Origin: Caulobacter radicis
Lineage (GTDB): Bacteria > Pseudomonadota > Alphaproteobacteria > Caulobacterales > Caulobacteraceae
Reading direction: 5' to 3'
NCBI RefSeq assembly: GCF_003094615.1
Contig: NZ_QDKO01000032.1
Location: 62,001-126,000 of the forward strand
Length of the DNA: 64,000 bases
In this document: positions 1-9,570 of the stretch, piece after piece
How positions within the stretch are numbered: the first letter of the stretch is position 1
Layout of the letters: each line of letters opens with the position of its first letter
Position numbers and translations under genes: made by a program
Notes under the pieces: generated by a model
The model's input: the letters and a program-made list of their open reading frames with translations, nothing else
Told to the model about the DNA's origin: nothing
Databases searched by the model: none

Positions 1-1754
1 GCGACGAGCGCTGGGGCCGGGTGGCCGAGGGCTCGGGCGAGGACGTGTTCTTGGGCGAGGCGCTGGCCCAGGCCCGGGTGCGCGGCTTCCAAGGGCCGGA
101 CTTGAAGGCCCCCGACTCGATGCTGGCCTGCGCCAAGCACTTCGCCGCCTATGGCGCCGTGGCCGCGGGCATGGACTACAACACCGTCGAGCTGTCGGAA
201 GCCACGCTGCGCGAGGTGCACCTGCCGCCGTTCCAGGCCGCCTTCGAGGCCGGGTGCCTGACCGCCATGTCGGCCTTCAACGACATCAACGGCGTGCCGG
301 CCACGGCCAACAAGCGCCTGCTGACCGACCTGCTGCGCACCGAGTGGGGCTTCAGGGGCGTGGTCATCTCCGACTACACCGCCGACCAGGAGCTGGTGGC
401 CCACGGCTATGCCGCCGACGATCGCGACGCCGCGCGCCTGGCGATCCTGGCGGGCGTCGACATCAGCATGCAGAGCGGGCTCTACAGCCGATACCTGCCC
501 GAACTGGTCAAGAGCGGCGCGGTGCCGATGGCGGTGGTCGACCAGGCCGTGCGCCGGGTGCTGATGCTGAAGGAGGCCATCGGCCTGTTCGACCAGCCGT
601 TCCGCTCGATCGACGCCAAGGCCCAGGCCGCCCGCACGGCGACGCCGGCCATGCGCGCGCTCTCCCGCGAGGCCGGCGCGGCCTCGATCGTGCTGCTGAA
701 GAACGATGGAAACCTGCTGCCGCTGCCGCGCTCGGGCAAGCGCATCGCCCTGATCGGGCCGTTCGCCGACGACCGCGACAACATCCTGGGACCGTGGGCC
801 TTCTTCGGCGACAAGAGCCTGGGCGTGGATCTCGCCACGGGCTTTCGCCAGGCCATGGCCGACCCGAACCTCTTGCAGACCGTCAAGGGCAGCGATGTCG
901 AGAGCTCGATCCCCGGCGGCATCGAGGCCGCCGTGGCCGCCGCCCGGGCCGCCGACATCGTGGTGCTGGCCATCGGCGAGGGCCAGAACATGTCGGGCGA
1001 GGCCCAGTCGCGCACCGAGATCGGCATTCCGAAGCCCCAGATGATGCTGGCCGAGGCGGTCGCCGCCGTCGGCCGTCCCACCGTCGTGCTGCTGCGCCAC
1101 GGCCGGGCGCTGGTTCTGGACGGCGCGGCGAAGAACGCCCCGGCCATCCTGGCCACCTGGTTCCTGGGCACCGAGACCGGCCACGCGGTGGCCGACGTGG
1201 TGTTCGGGTCGGTGAATCCCTCGGGCCGCCTGCCGGTCAGCTTTCCCTACGAGAGCGGCCAGCAGCCCTATGCCTACAATCACCGCTCGACGGGCCGTCC
1301 GGCCCCGGCCGACAGCGAGATCCAGGAATACAAGGCCCGCTGGCGCACGGTGAAGAACGAGGCGCTGTACCCGTTCGGCTACGGCCTGGCCTACACCACC
1401 TTTTCCCTGTCGAACCTGAAGCTGTCGTCGCCGACCCTGGCCTGGAACGGCAAGCTGCAAGTCAGCGCCCGGGTGACCAACACCGGCAAGCGCGAGGGGG
1501 TGCACGTGGTGCAGCTCTACACCCGCGACCGCGTGGCCAGCCGCACGCGGCCGGTGCGCGAGCTCAAGCGTTTCCTGCGGGTGACCCTGAAGCCGGGCGA
1601 GAGCCGCGACATCACCTTCGAGCTGGAGCGCGGCAGCCTGACCTTCTTCGGCGAGGGCGACCGCTGGGTCGCCGAGCCGGGCGTGTTCGACGTCTGGGTG
1701 GCCAGCAGCGCGGTGGATGGGCTGAACGCGCAGTTCACGCTGCTGGGGGCGTAG
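1..1754 (+). CDS. GH3 family beta-glucosidase/beta-xylosidase, 5'-truncated by the window edge
   Basis: The reading frame is already open at base 3, so the gene begins before the window. The visible 583 codons start in the GH3 motif DERWGRVAEGSGED. The catalytic nucleophile is the Asp of VVISDYTA, encoded at about 372-374. A GH3 C-terminal alpha/beta domain follows (AIGEGQNMSGE region). A fibronectin-III-like domain closes the protein (GVHVVQLYTRD, then RELKRFLRVTLKPGES). Family enzymes remove terminal beta-glucosyl or beta-xylosyl residues, usually in the periplasm, but the N-terminus and any signal peptide are outside the window. A second GH3 gene lies at 38232. The last 20 bases overlap the end of the convergent hydroxylase gene. 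The family is certain; the substrate is not. Confidence 0.93.
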   Translation, partial: DERWGRVAEGSGEDVFLGEALAQARVRGFQGPDLKAPDSMLACAKHFAAYGAVAAGMDYNTVELSEATLREVHLPPFQAAFEAGCLTAMSAFNDINGVPATANKRLLTDLLRTEWGFRGVVISDYTADQELVAHGYAADDRDAARLAILAGVDISMQSGLYSRYLPELVKSGAVPMAVVDQAVRRVLMLKEAIGLFDQPFRSIDAKAQAARTATPAMRALSREAGAASIVLLKNDGNLLPLPRSGKRIALIGPFADDRDNILGPWAFFGDKSLGVDLATGFRQAMADPNLLQTVKGSDVESSIPGGIEAAVAAARAADIVVLAIGEGQNMSGEAQSRTEIGIPKPQMMLAEAVAAVGRPTVVLLRHGRALVLDGAAKNAPAILATWFLGTETGHAVADVVFGSVNPSGRLPVSFPYESGQQPYAYNHRSTGRPAPADSEIQEYKARWRTVKNEALYPFGYGLAYTTFSLSNLKLSSPTLAWNGKLQVSARVTNTGKREGVHVVQLYTRDRVASRTRPVRELKRFLRVTLKPGESRDITFELERGSLTFFGEGDRWVAEPGVFDVWVASSAVDGLNAQFTLLGA

Positions 1755-2325
1755 CCTCTTCGGCGACCAACCCCCGCACCCAGTCGTTGACGTAGCCGTC
1801 GATCACCAGGTGCACGCGGTCTTCCGTCCCGTGGTTGGCGACGCTGTGAGGGTCGGTGAGCTTGAGGTACCAGGCGCTGCCGGCCTCCATCACCACGCGG
1901 CGACCGTTGAGGCGGAAGTCGACGTCCGGGTTGGTGACCACCGGCACGTGGAAGCGCACCAGCAGCGAGCCGGCGTCGAGGTCCTCGTCGTGGTGGGTCT
2001 TGATCACCGAGCCGGGGGCCAGCTTCATCAGCCGCACGCTGGTGGACTGGAACGGGAAGGCGGCGATCACCTCGCGGAAATAGGGGCAGGGGGCCAGGAA
2101 CGGCGTGTCCTCGAACGCCGTTGCGCCGGGATCCGAATAGATCATCATCACCGGGTGGCTGGCGCCGGCCTGGCAGCGCAGGGGAATGACGCTCCAGTCG
2201 CCGTCGTAGTTCTGGGTGACGAAGTGGGCGATCCAGTCGGCGTCGGCGGTCAGCGCCTCGAGGTCGGCGCGCAGGCGGATCGGATCGAAGGCGAGCGGCA
2301 GCTTCAGGCGGTCTGGAAATCCCAT
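1735..2325 (-). CDS. aspartyl/asparaginyl beta-hydroxylase-like Fe(II)/2-oxoglutarate dioxygenase
   Basis: A 196-residue protein of the Asp/Asn beta-hydroxylase type, a jelly-roll Fe(II)/2-oxoglutarate enzyme. The likely metal triad is the His and Asp of THHDED (residues 110-115) with a distal His in DPHSVANHG (159-166). Arg170, in GTEDRVH, is placed to bind 2-oxoglutarate. There is no signal peptide, so it should be cytoplasmic. Its 3' end overlaps the convergent GH3 gene by 20 bp. Its start lies 50 bp from the divergent sulfotransferase start, so the two probably share a promoter region. The target protein or metabolite is unknown. Confidence 0.85.
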   Translation of the reverse strand: MGFPDRLKLPLAFDPIRLRADLEALTADADWIAHFVTQNYDGDWSVIPLRCQAGASHPVMMIYSDPGATAFEDTPFLAPCPYFREVIAAFPFQSTSVRLMKLAPGSVIKTHHDEDLDAGSLLVRFHVPVVTNPDVDFRLNGRRVVMEAGSAWYLKLTDPHSVANHGTEDRVHLVIDGYVNDWVRGLVAEEATPPAA

Positions 2326-2375
2326 CGCCCGAGCCTATTGTGCCGCCCTTCAACCGACAAGGGCCAGGGGCGGGC

Positions 2376-3527
2376 ATGCAACTTACGGCGGACGCGACGC
2401 GGGATCTGGAAGACTTCATGGCGCGGCTGGCCGAGGACGTCGCCGCCTGCGCCAGGCTGGCCGACCTGTTCCGCGACGAGGACTTCGCCCGCGAGGCGCA
2501 GGCGCTCGCCGCCGGCTGGGGGCAGGCCGCGCCGGGAGTGGCCGAGCGGCTGGCCAAGCGGAGCGTCGTCTCGCGCGCGCTCGCCCCGCCGGCCGGCTGG
2601 CTGCCGGTCGCCGTCTCGCCGGACGAGGACGCCGTCGACTGGGCCTTCTTCGGCGCGCGGCGGCTGGAGGAATCGTTCTTCGGCGAGAGCGTTCCCAAGG
2701 TCTGGTCGGCGCCGCTGAACCGGCTGCTGCGGCTGCGCACGCCGCTGGCGGCGCTGGAAGGGCTGGCCGGACCCGCGCCCGACGGCCTCGTCTTCCACAT
2801 GTCGCGCTGCGGCTCGACCTTGCTTGGCCGGATGCTGGGCGCGCCGGCGGGGGCGACCGTGCTGTCGGAGGCCGCGCCGATCGACCATGTCGTGCGCGGC
2901 GACCTGCCAAGGGACCGCAAGGTCGCTCTGCTGCGCGGCGTGGTGGCGGCGCTGGGCCGGGCGCGCGGGGCGGGGGACGAGCGATTGTTCCTCAAGCTCG
3001 ACTGCTGGCACGCCCTGGCCTTCGACCTGTTCCGCGAGGCTTTTCCGGAAACGCCCTGGCTGCACCTCTACCGCACGCCGGCCGAGGTGATGGTCTCGCA
3101 CGCCCGTTCGCCGGGCATGCAGATGGTTCCGCAGGTGGTGGCGCCGGCCGTGTTCGGCCTGGCGCAGCCGGCGACGCCGGACGCCGATTACCAGGCCGCC
3201 GTGCTGGCGGCGATCGGCGAGGCGGCGCTGGCGGCCTTCGCGGCCGACGGGGCGGGGATGCTGGTGAACTACGAGACGCTGCCGGGCGCGGTGGCGGGTC
3301 GCGTGTTGCCGCATTTCGGCTGGACGCCCGAGGCGGTGGAGAGCGATGCGATGACGGCGGCGGCGGCGATCGACGCCAAGGCGCCCGAGCGGGCGTTCAG
3401 GCCGGACGGGGCGGCCAAGCGGGCCGAGGTCGACCCGGCGGTCCGGGCGGCCTGCGCGGCCAGGCTCGACGACCTGCACGCGCGGCTGGAGGCGGCGTCG
3501 GGCGGCCCTTCGACAAGCTCAGGGTGA
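2376..3527 (+). CDS. sulfotransferase-family protein
   Basis: A 383-residue protein with a PAPS-binding-type loop FHMSRCGSTLLGRML near residues 141-155 and a downstream segment LHLYRTPAEVMVSHA. Both are typical of the bacterial Sulfotransfer_3 group. The ATG at 2376 is preferred because it follows a purine-rich GGGCCAGGGGCGGG; a GTG at 2340 in the same frame is possible. There is no signal peptide. It is divergent from the hydroxylase gene. The last residues (GPSTSSG) and the stop codon are encoded by the first arm of an intergenic inverted repeat (3507-3580), so the native C-terminus has been altered or extended. The acceptor substrate is unknown. Confidence 0.8.
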   Translation: MQLTADATRDLEDFMARLAEDVAACARLADLFRDEDFAREAQALAAGWGQAAPGVAERLAKRSVVSRALAPPAGWLPVAVSPDEDAVDWAFFGARRLEESFFGESVPKVWSAPLNRLLRLRTPLAALEGLAGPAPDGLVFHMSRCGSTLLGRMLGAPAGATVLSEAAPIDHVVRGDLPRDRKVALLRGVVAALGRARGAGDERLFLKLDCWHALAFDLFREAFPETPWLHLYRTPAEVMVSHARSPGMQMVPQVVAPAVFGLAQPATPDADYQAAVLAAIGEAALAAFAADGAGMLVNYETLPGAVAGRVLPHFGWTPEAVESDAMTAAAAIDAKAPERAFRPDGAAKRAEVDPAVRAACAARLDDLHARLEAASGGPSTSSG

Positions 3528-3580
3528 GGTCGCTGAACGAGCGGCCTTGGCCTTGGTCCTCATCCTGAGCTTGTCGAAGG
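3507..3580. repeat. intergenic inverted-repeat element, family A copy 1
   Basis: Two arms containing CTTCGACAAGCTCAGG and its reverse complement face each other across about 28 bp. The same arms recur at 23192-23277 and, diverged, at 10373-10478 and 56486-56619. The left arm overlaps the sulfotransferase stop codon. Confidence 0.85.
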
Positions 3581-3627
3581 ACGAGGACCGCGCAGGGCGT
3601 GGGACAGATTGTCAGGAAGATAAGGGT

Positions 3628-3670
3628 GGAAGGGGCGCATCTGGGATTGGGGGGGTGATGCGCCCCTTCC
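3628..3670. other. long hairpin between convergent genes
   Basis: GGAAGGGGCGCATC (3628-3641) pairs perfectly with 3657-3670 across a 15-base G-rich loop. It lies downstream of both the sulfotransferase gene and the convergent efflux operon. No T-run follows on either strand, so an intrinsic terminator is possible but not shown. Confidence 0.5.
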
Positions 3671-3764
3671 GGTCGCGGCGTGTCCGGGGGGATGCCGCCG
3701 CGATCAGCCCCGCACCGTCGCGCGGGGATCGGTGGGGGGAGGGGCCTTACCCTCCCCGATCAGG

Positions 3765-5207
3765 TCAGGACCCCTTGCCGGCGGGAGCGCCGCCGCCGAG
3801 GACCTTGTAGAGCGTGACCAGGTTGCTGGCCCGGGCCAGGCGCGCGTTGATCAGGCCCTGCTGGGCCGAATACTGCGTGCGCTGGGCGTCGAGCAGGACG
3901 AGCGAGCTGTCGACGCCGCGGTCGTAGCGCAGCTTGGTCAGGCGCGCGGTGTCGGCGGCGGCGGCGGCCACCCGTTCCTGGGCGGCCAGGCGGTCGCCGA
4001 TCGTGGCCTGGGTGGCCAGGGCGTCGGAGACCTCGCGGAAGGCCGTCTGGACGGTCTTCTCATAGGTCGCCACGGCGATCTTCTGGCCGGCCTTGGCGCT
4101 GTCGAGCCCGGCCTTGTTGGCCCCGCCGGCGAAGATCGGCACGCTGATGCTGGGGGCGAAGCTCCAGCTCTTGGTGCCGCTCTTGAACAGGCCGTCGAGG
4201 TCGGCGCTGGCGCTGCCGTACGAGCCGGTCAGGCTGATGCGCGGGAAGAAGGCCGCGCGCGCCGCGCCGATGTTGGCGTTGGCGCCCATCAGGCTGTGCT
4301 CGGCGGCCAGCACGTCGGGACGACGGGTCAGCACGTCCGAGGCCACGCCCGCCGGCAGATCGGGAAGGATCTGGGCGGTGATCAGGCCGCCGGCCGGCTG
4401 CAGGTCGGCCGGAACTTCCGTACCGACCAACAGGCGCAGGGCGTTCCTGTCGCGCTCGACCTGGGCCGTGTAGGTGGCCACGTCGGCGCGGGCGGTCTCG
4501 GCCAGGGTCTGCGAAGTGCGCAGGTCCAGCTGCGATGCCGCGCCGACGTCGAACTGGCGCTGGGCCAGGCCGAGGCTGTCTTCACGGCTCTTCAGCGTGT
4601 CCTTGGCCAGGGCCAGCAGGTCCTGGTCGGCCGCCAGGGTCAGCCAGGCGTTGGCCGTCTCGGCGATCAGGCTGATCTGCGTCGCGCGGGCGGTCTCCTC
4701 GGTGGCCAGGTAGCTGTGCAGCGCCTGGTCCTTGAGGCTGCGCACGCGCCCGAAGATGTCGAGCTCGTACGAGGTGACGCCGACGGTGGCGTTGTAGTTC
4801 TCGATCTCCAGCGAGCCCGAGCCGCCGATCGCCGAGCCGAAGCCCGAGGCCGCCGTCGGGGTCTCGCTCTTGGTGCCCGAGAGCGTGCCGTTGACGGTCG
4901 GCAGCAGGGCCGCGCGCTGGATGCGGTAGGTGGCGCGGGCCTGCTCGATGTTGAGCACCGCGACCCGCAGGTCGCGGTTGTTGGCCAGGGCCAGGTCGAT
5001 GGTCCCCGCCAGGCGGGGATCCTCGAACACCTGCTTCCAGGCGAGGTCGCCGGCCGAGGCCGTCTGGCCGTTGGCCGAAGCCGTGGGCCAGGTCGTGGCG
5101 ACCGGCAGGGCCGGTCGCTCGTACTTGGGGGCCATGGTGCAGGCGGTCAGCGCGCTGGCCGCCAGCAGGGTGAGGGTGAGGTTACGAAGCATCATCGGTT
5201 TAAGCAT
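3765..5207 (-). CDS. RND efflux outer-membrane lipoprotein, NodT/OprM type
   Basis: A 480-residue outer-membrane factor, the TolC-like exit duct of a tripartite drug pump. The N-terminus is a lipoprotein signal with lipobox LTAC (Cys23), followed by TMAPKYERP, the usual start of NodT-family proteins. Two repeated outer-membrane efflux domains follow, each with long Ala/Gln-rich helices. It is the third gene of an operon with the membrane fusion protein and the inner-membrane pump. Its ATG lies 8 bp inside the end of the pump gene, indicating translational coupling. Substrates cannot be read from the sequence. Confidence 0.93.
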   Translation of the reverse strand: MLKPMMLRNLTLTLLAASALTACTMAPKYERPALPVATTWPTASANGQTASAGDLAWKQVFEDPRLAGTIDLALANNRDLRVAVLNIEQARATYRIQRAALLPTVNGTLSGTKSETPTAASGFGSAIGGSGSLEIENYNATVGVTSYELDIFGRVRSLKDQALHSYLATEETARATQISLIAETANAWLTLAADQDLLALAKDTLKSREDSLGLAQRQFDVGAASQLDLRTSQTLAETARADVATYTAQVERDRNALRLLVGTEVPADLQPAGGLITAQILPDLPAGVASDVLTRRPDVLAAEHSLMGANANIGAARAAFFPRISLTGSYGSASADLDGLFKSGTKSWSFAPSISVPIFAGGANKAGLDSAKAGQKIAVATYEKTVQTAFREVSDALATQATIGDRLAAQERVAAAAADTARLTKLRYDRGVDSSLVLLDAQRTQYSAQQGLINARLARASNLVTLYKVLGGGAPAGKGS

Positions 5208-8200
5208 TGTTGGGGCTTTCCACCGGAGCGGCGGGGGCCTCGTCGTGGTGACGGGGCTTGGGCTTGAAGATCCGTTCGACGATCACGAAGAACAGCGGGA
5301 CGAAGAAGATCGCCAGGATGGTCGCCGACAGCATGCCGCCGATGACGCCCGTGCCGATCGCGTGCTGGCTGCCCGAACCGGCCCCGTTGGAGATCGCCAG
5401 CGGCAGAACGCCGAAGACGAAGGCCAGCGAGGTCATGATGATCGGACGCAGACGGATGCGGACGGCTTCCAGCGTGGCTTCCACCAGGTTGCCGGTGCGC
5501 TCGTAGATCTCCTTGGCGAACTCGACGATCAGGATGGCGTTCTTGGCCGCCAGGCCCATGGTCGTGAGCAGGCCCACCTGGAAGTAGATGTCGTTGGACA
5601 GGCCGCGCAGGGTGGTCGCCAGCAGGGCGCCGACGATGCCGAGCGGGATGACCATGATGACCGACAGCGGGATCGACCAGCTCTCGTAGAGGGCCGCCAG
5701 CAGCAGGAACACCACCAGGATCGAGATCGCGTACAGGGCCGGAGCCTGGTTGCCCGCTTCACGTTCCTGGGCCGACAGACCGGTCCATTCGAAGCCGATG
5801 CCGGCCGGCAGCTGGGCGGCGATCTTCTCCATGGCCGCCATCGCGTCGCCCGAGCTCTTGCCCGGGGCCGGAGCGCCCTGGATGTTCATCGACGACAGGC
5901 CGTTGTAGCGCTCCAGACGCGGCGAGCCGTAGACCCAGCGGGTCGTGGCGAAGGCCGAGAAGGGCACCATCTGGCCGCTGCTGTTGCGGACGTACCAGTT
6001 GTTCAGGTCTTCGGGCTTCATGCGGTAGGGCGCGTCGGCCTGCATGTAGACCTTCTTGACCCGGCCGCGGTCGATGAAGTCGTTGACGTACGAACCGCCC
6101 CACGCCGCGCTGAGCGCCGCGTTGATGTCGGCCGTGGTCAGGCCCATCGAGCCGGCCTTGGCCTGGTCGATGTCGATCTTCAGCTGCGGGGTGTCTTCCT
6201 GGCCGTTGGGACGCACGCCTACCAGGTTGGGATCCTGGCCAGCCATGCCCAGGACCTGGTTGCGGGCCGCGGTGAGGGCGTCATGGCCCACGCCGCCGAT
6301 GTCCTGCAGCTGGAAGTCGAAGCCCGACGAGGTGCCCAGTTCCGGCACGGCCGGCGGCACGACGGCGAACACCATCGCATCGCGGATTTGCAGGAACTTG
6401 CCCATGGCCCGGCCGGCGACGGCCGGGGCCTTGAGGTTGGCGGCCTTGCGCTCGTCGAAGTCCTTCAGGCGGACGAAGGCCAGACCGGCGTTCTGGCCAG
6501 CGCCGCTGAAGCTGAAGCCCGAGACGGTGAACACCGACTGCACGGCGTCCTTCTCGTCGTCCATGAAGTGGCTGCGGACCTGGTCGAGGACGCTCAGGGT
6601 GCGTTCCTCGGTGGCGCCCGGCGGCAGCTGGACGAGGGTGATCATGATCCCCTGGTCTTCTTCCGGCAGGAAGGCGCTGGGCAGGCGGACGAACAGCAGG
6701 CCCATGACCAGGATGATCACGCCGTAGATGGCCATCCAGCGGACACTGCGGCCGAGGATCTTGCGAACCCCGCCCTGATAGCGTCCCGAGACGTCGTTGA
6801 AGCTGCGGTTGAACCAGTTGAAGAAGCGGTTGAAGAAGTTGATCACCGCACCGAGCGCGCCCGGATGATCGGTGCGCAGAGCCTCGCCGTGGGCGCGGTC
6901 ATGCGGCTTCAGCATGGTGGCGCAGAGCGCCGGCGTCAGCACCAGGGCCACCACCACCGACAGCATCATCGCCGAGACGATGGTGATCGAGAACTGGCGG
7001 TAGATGACGCCTTGCGAACCGCTGAAGAAGGCCATCGGCACGAACACCGCCGACAGCACCAGCGCGATGCCGATCAGGGCGCCGGTGATCTCGCCCATCG
7101 ACTTGCGGGTGGCCTCGACGGGGGAGAGGCCCTCCTCGCTCATCACCCGCTCGACGTTCTCGACCACGACGATGGCGTCGTCGACGAGCAGGCCGATGGC
7201 CAGCACGAGGCCGAACATGGTCAGGGTGTTGATGGAGTAGCCGAAGGCCGCGAGGATGCCGAAGGTGCCCAGAAGGACGACCGGGACGGCGATGGTCGGG
7301 ATCAGGGTGGCGCGCCAGTTCTGCAGGAACAGGAACATGACGATGAAGACCAGGATGATGGCTTCGACCAGCGTCTTGATCACTTCGTGGATCGACAGTT
7401 CCACGAACGGCGTGGAGTCGTAGGGAACGACGTACTTGTAGCCGGCCGGGAAGGTCTTCTCGAGCGTGGCCATCTGCTCCTTAACCGCCTTGGCGGTGTC
7501 CAGAGCGTTGGCGCCCGGGGCCAGGCGGATGGCCAGGCCCGCGGCCGGACGGCCGTTGAACTTCGCGGTCGAGACGTAGCTTTCGGCGCCCAGCTCGACG
7601 CGGGCGACGTCGCGCAGGCGGACCAGGGCCCCGCCCGTGCTGTTCTTGACGATGATGTTCTCGAACTCTTCGGGCGTCTGCAGGCGCGACTGGGCCGTGA
7701 TCGTGGCGTTCAGGCCCGTGCCCGGCAGGTTGGGCGTGCCGCCCAGCTGGCCGGCCGAGACCTGCGCGTTCTGGGCCTGGATGGCCGTCGACACGTCCGA
7801 AGGCGTCAGGCTGTAGGACGACAGCTTGTTCGGGGCGAGCCAGATGCGCATGGCGTACTGGGCGCCGAACAGCTGCACTTCGCCGACGCCGTCGACGCGG
7901 CTCAGCGGGTCCTGGATGTTGGACGCGATGTAGTCGGCCAGGTCGGTGTTGGTGGTGGCGTCGTTCTCCGAATAGAGGCCGACGACCATCATGAAGTTAC
8001 GGGCCGACTTGGCGACCGTCAGGCCTTGCTGCTGCACTTCCTGCGGCAGCAGGGCGGTGGCGGTCTGCAGCTTGTTCTGGACCTGCACCTGGGCGATGTC
8101 GATGTCGGTGCCGGCCTTGAAGGTCAGGGTGACCGTGGCCGAACCCGAGCTGTCGCTGGTCGACGACATGTAATCCAGGCCGTCGAGGCCCTTCATCTTC

Positions 8201-8403
8201 TGTTCGATGACCTGGGTGACGCTGTCCTCGACCGTCTTGGCCGAGGCGCCCGGATAGTTGGCGGAGACCGAGACCTGCGGCAGGGCGATCTCGGGATATT
8301 GCGCGATCGGCAGCGTGCGGATGGCGAGCGCCCCCGCCAGCATGATCACGATCGCGACCACCCATGCGAAGATGGGTCTGTCGATGAAGAAACGGGACAG
8401 CAT
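5200..8403 (-). CDS. RND multidrug efflux inner-membrane transporter, AcrB/HAE1 family
   Basis: A 1067-residue proton-driven pump of normal family length. It starts MLSRFFIDRPIFAWVVAI, the classic HAE1 N-terminus. It has twelve membrane segments with two large periplasmic loops. The proton-relay aspartates are visible in LAIGLLVDDAIVVVEN, and the conserved second-half helix has the Lys in NAILIVEFAKEIYERTG. It sits 12 bp downstream of the membrane fusion protein gene and overlaps the outer-membrane factor by 8 bp. Expression is probably controlled by the divergent TetR protein through the palindrome at 9641-9664. The family is certain; export range is unknown. Confidence 0.96.
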   Translation of the reverse strand: MLSRFFIDRPIFAWVVAIVIMLAGALAIRTLPIAQYPEIALPQVSVSANYPGASAKTVEDSVTQVIEQKMKGLDGLDYMSSTSDSSGSATVTLTFKAGTDIDIAQVQVQNKLQTATALLPQEVQQQGLTVAKSARNFMMVVGLYSENDATTNTDLADYIASNIQDPLSRVDGVGEVQLFGAQYAMRIWLAPNKLSSYSLTPSDVSTAIQAQNAQVSAGQLGGTPNLPGTGLNATITAQSRLQTPEEFENIIVKNSTGGALVRLRDVARVELGAESYVSTAKFNGRPAAGLAIRLAPGANALDTAKAVKEQMATLEKTFPAGYKYVVPYDSTPFVELSIHEVIKTLVEAIILVFIVMFLFLQNWRATLIPTIAVPVVLLGTFGILAAFGYSINTLTMFGLVLAIGLLVDDAIVVVENVERVMSEEGLSPVEATRKSMGEITGALIGIALVLSAVFVPMAFFSGSQGVIYRQFSITIVSAMMLSVVVALVLTPALCATMLKPHDRAHGEALRTDHPGALGAVINFFNRFFNWFNRSFNDVSGRYQGGVRKILGRSVRWMAIYGVIILVMGLLFVRLPSAFLPEEDQGIMITLVQLPPGATEERTLSVLDQVRSHFMDDEKDAVQSVFTVSGFSFSGAGQNAGLAFVRLKDFDERKAANLKAPAVAGRAMGKFLQIRDAMVFAVVPPAVPELGTSSGFDFQLQDIGGVGHDALTAARNQVLGMAGQDPNLVGVRPNGQEDTPQLKIDIDQAKAGSMGLTTADINAALSAAWGGSYVNDFIDRGRVKKVYMQADAPYRMKPEDLNNWYVRNSSGQMVPFSAFATTRWVYGSPRLERYNGLSSMNIQGAPAPGKSSGDAMAAMEKIAAQLPAGIGFEWTGLSAQEREAGNQAPALYAISILVVFLLLAALYESWSIPLSVIMVIPLGIVGALLATTLRGLSNDIYFQVGLLTTMGLAAKNAILIVEFAKEIYERTGNLVEATLEAVRIRLRPIIMTSLAFVFGVLPLAISNGAGSGSQHAIGTGVIGGMLSATILAIFFVPLFFVIVERIFKPKPRHHDEAPAAPVESPNNA

Positions 8404-8415
8404 TGTGGGCCGGCC

Positions 8416-9570
8416 TTAGCGTTGAGCGGTGATGACGGCGGCCTTCACGGGCGCGCCAGGACGGACCTTCTGCAGGCCTTCGACGATGACCTGGTCGCCG
8501 ACCTTCAGGCCGGAGGTGACCAGCCACTTGTCGCCGACGGTCTGGCCGACGGTGATCGGACGGATCTCGGCCACGCCCTTGGCGCCGACCACGGTGACCG
8601 TGGCGTTGCCCTTGGGGTCGCGGCTGACGCCGGCCTGCGGGATCAGCACGCCGTTGGAGGCCACGCCCTTGCCCAGGGTGGCGCGGACGTACATGCCCGG
8701 CAGCAGGGCGCCGTTGGGGTTGTCGAAGGTGGCGCGCAGGCCGAACGAGCCGGTGGTCTGGTCGACGGTGACGTCGGCGAACTCCAGGCGGCCCTGGACC
8801 GGGTAGGTCGAGCCGTCTTCCAGCTTCAGGCTGACCTGGGTCGAGCCCGAGCGGCCCAGCTGGCCGCCGGCCAAGTCGCGCTGCAGCTGCAGCAGCTCGG
8901 CCGACGACTGGGTCAGGTCGACATAGACCTTGTCGAGGTTCTGGATGGTGGCCAGGGCCGTGGTCTGGGTGGCCGTGACCAGGGCGCCGGGGGTCACCGA
9001 ACTCTTGCCGATGCGGCCCGAGATCGGGGCGACCACGCGGGTCCAGCCCAGGTTGATGCGGGCGGTCTCGACCGCGGCCTTCTGGGCGGCGACGTTGGCG
9101 GCGGCCTGCTGGGCGGCGGCCTGAGCGTCGTCGTTGTCCTGCTTGGAGACGGCGTTGACCGCGACCAGTTCCTTGTAGCGGTCGGCCTTCAGCTTGGCGG
9201 CGGTGTAGGTCGCCTGGGCCTGGGCCAGGCCAGCCTGGGCGCTGTTGACCTGGGCCTGGAAGGTCGCCGGCTCGATCTGGTAGAGCGGCTGGCCGGCGCG
9301 GACGTAGGAGCCTTCCTGGAACAGGCGGGCCTTGACGATGCCGCCGACCTGCGGACGCACTTCCGAGACCAGGTAGGCCGAGGTGCGGCCTTGCAGTTCG
9401 CTGGTCAGGGTCACCGGCTCGGTCTTCACGACCACCACGCCGACGGGCGTGGGGCCGCCCGCGCCCATGCCGCCCGCGGCTCCGCCCTTGCCTTGCCCGC
9501 AGGCGGCGAGGGTGAGCGAGACAGCCGCCAGAAGAACCGCCGAAGCGGCGAGCGGACGTTTGATAGCCAT
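8416..9570 (-). CDS. RND efflux periplasmic adaptor (membrane fusion) lipoprotein, AcrA type
   Basis: A 384-residue adaptor linking the inner-membrane pump to the outer-membrane duct. The ATG at 9570 is chosen because it gives a clean lipoprotein signal, MAIKRPLAASAVLLAAVSL with lipobox LAAC (Cys24). An in-frame codon at 9639 would prepend residues that do not look like a signal. The order is a beta-barrel/lipoyl half, a coiled-coil hairpin rich in Ala/Gln/Lys (SAQAGLAQAQATYTAAK), the second lipoyl half and a membrane-proximal domain. It is the first gene of the efflux operon, so its upstream palindrome is where regulation should act. Confidence 0.93.
   Translation of the reverse strand: MAIKRPLAASAVLLAAVSLTLAACGQGKGGAAGGMGAGGPTPVGVVVVKTEPVTLTSELQGRTSAYLVSEVRPQVGGIVKARLFQEGSYVRAGQPLYQIEPATFQAQVNSAQAGLAQAQATYTAAKLKADRYKELVAVNAVSKQDNDDAQAAAQQAAANVAAQKAAVETARINLGWTRVVAPISGRIGKSSVTPGALVTATQTTALATIQNLDKVYVDLTQSSAELLQLQRDLAGGQLGRSGSTQVSLKLEDGSTYPVQGRLEFADVTVDQTTGSFGLRATFDNPNGALLPGMYVRATLGKGVASNGVLIPQAGVSRDPKGNATVTVVGAKGVAEIRPITVGQTVGDKWLVTSGLKVGDQVIVEGLQKVRPGAPVKAAVITAQR

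Noticed and set aside
1810..2718. Plus-strand open frame across the hydroxylase gene
   Set aside because: Shadow of the real hydroxylase and sulfotransferase genes; no motif or ribosome site.
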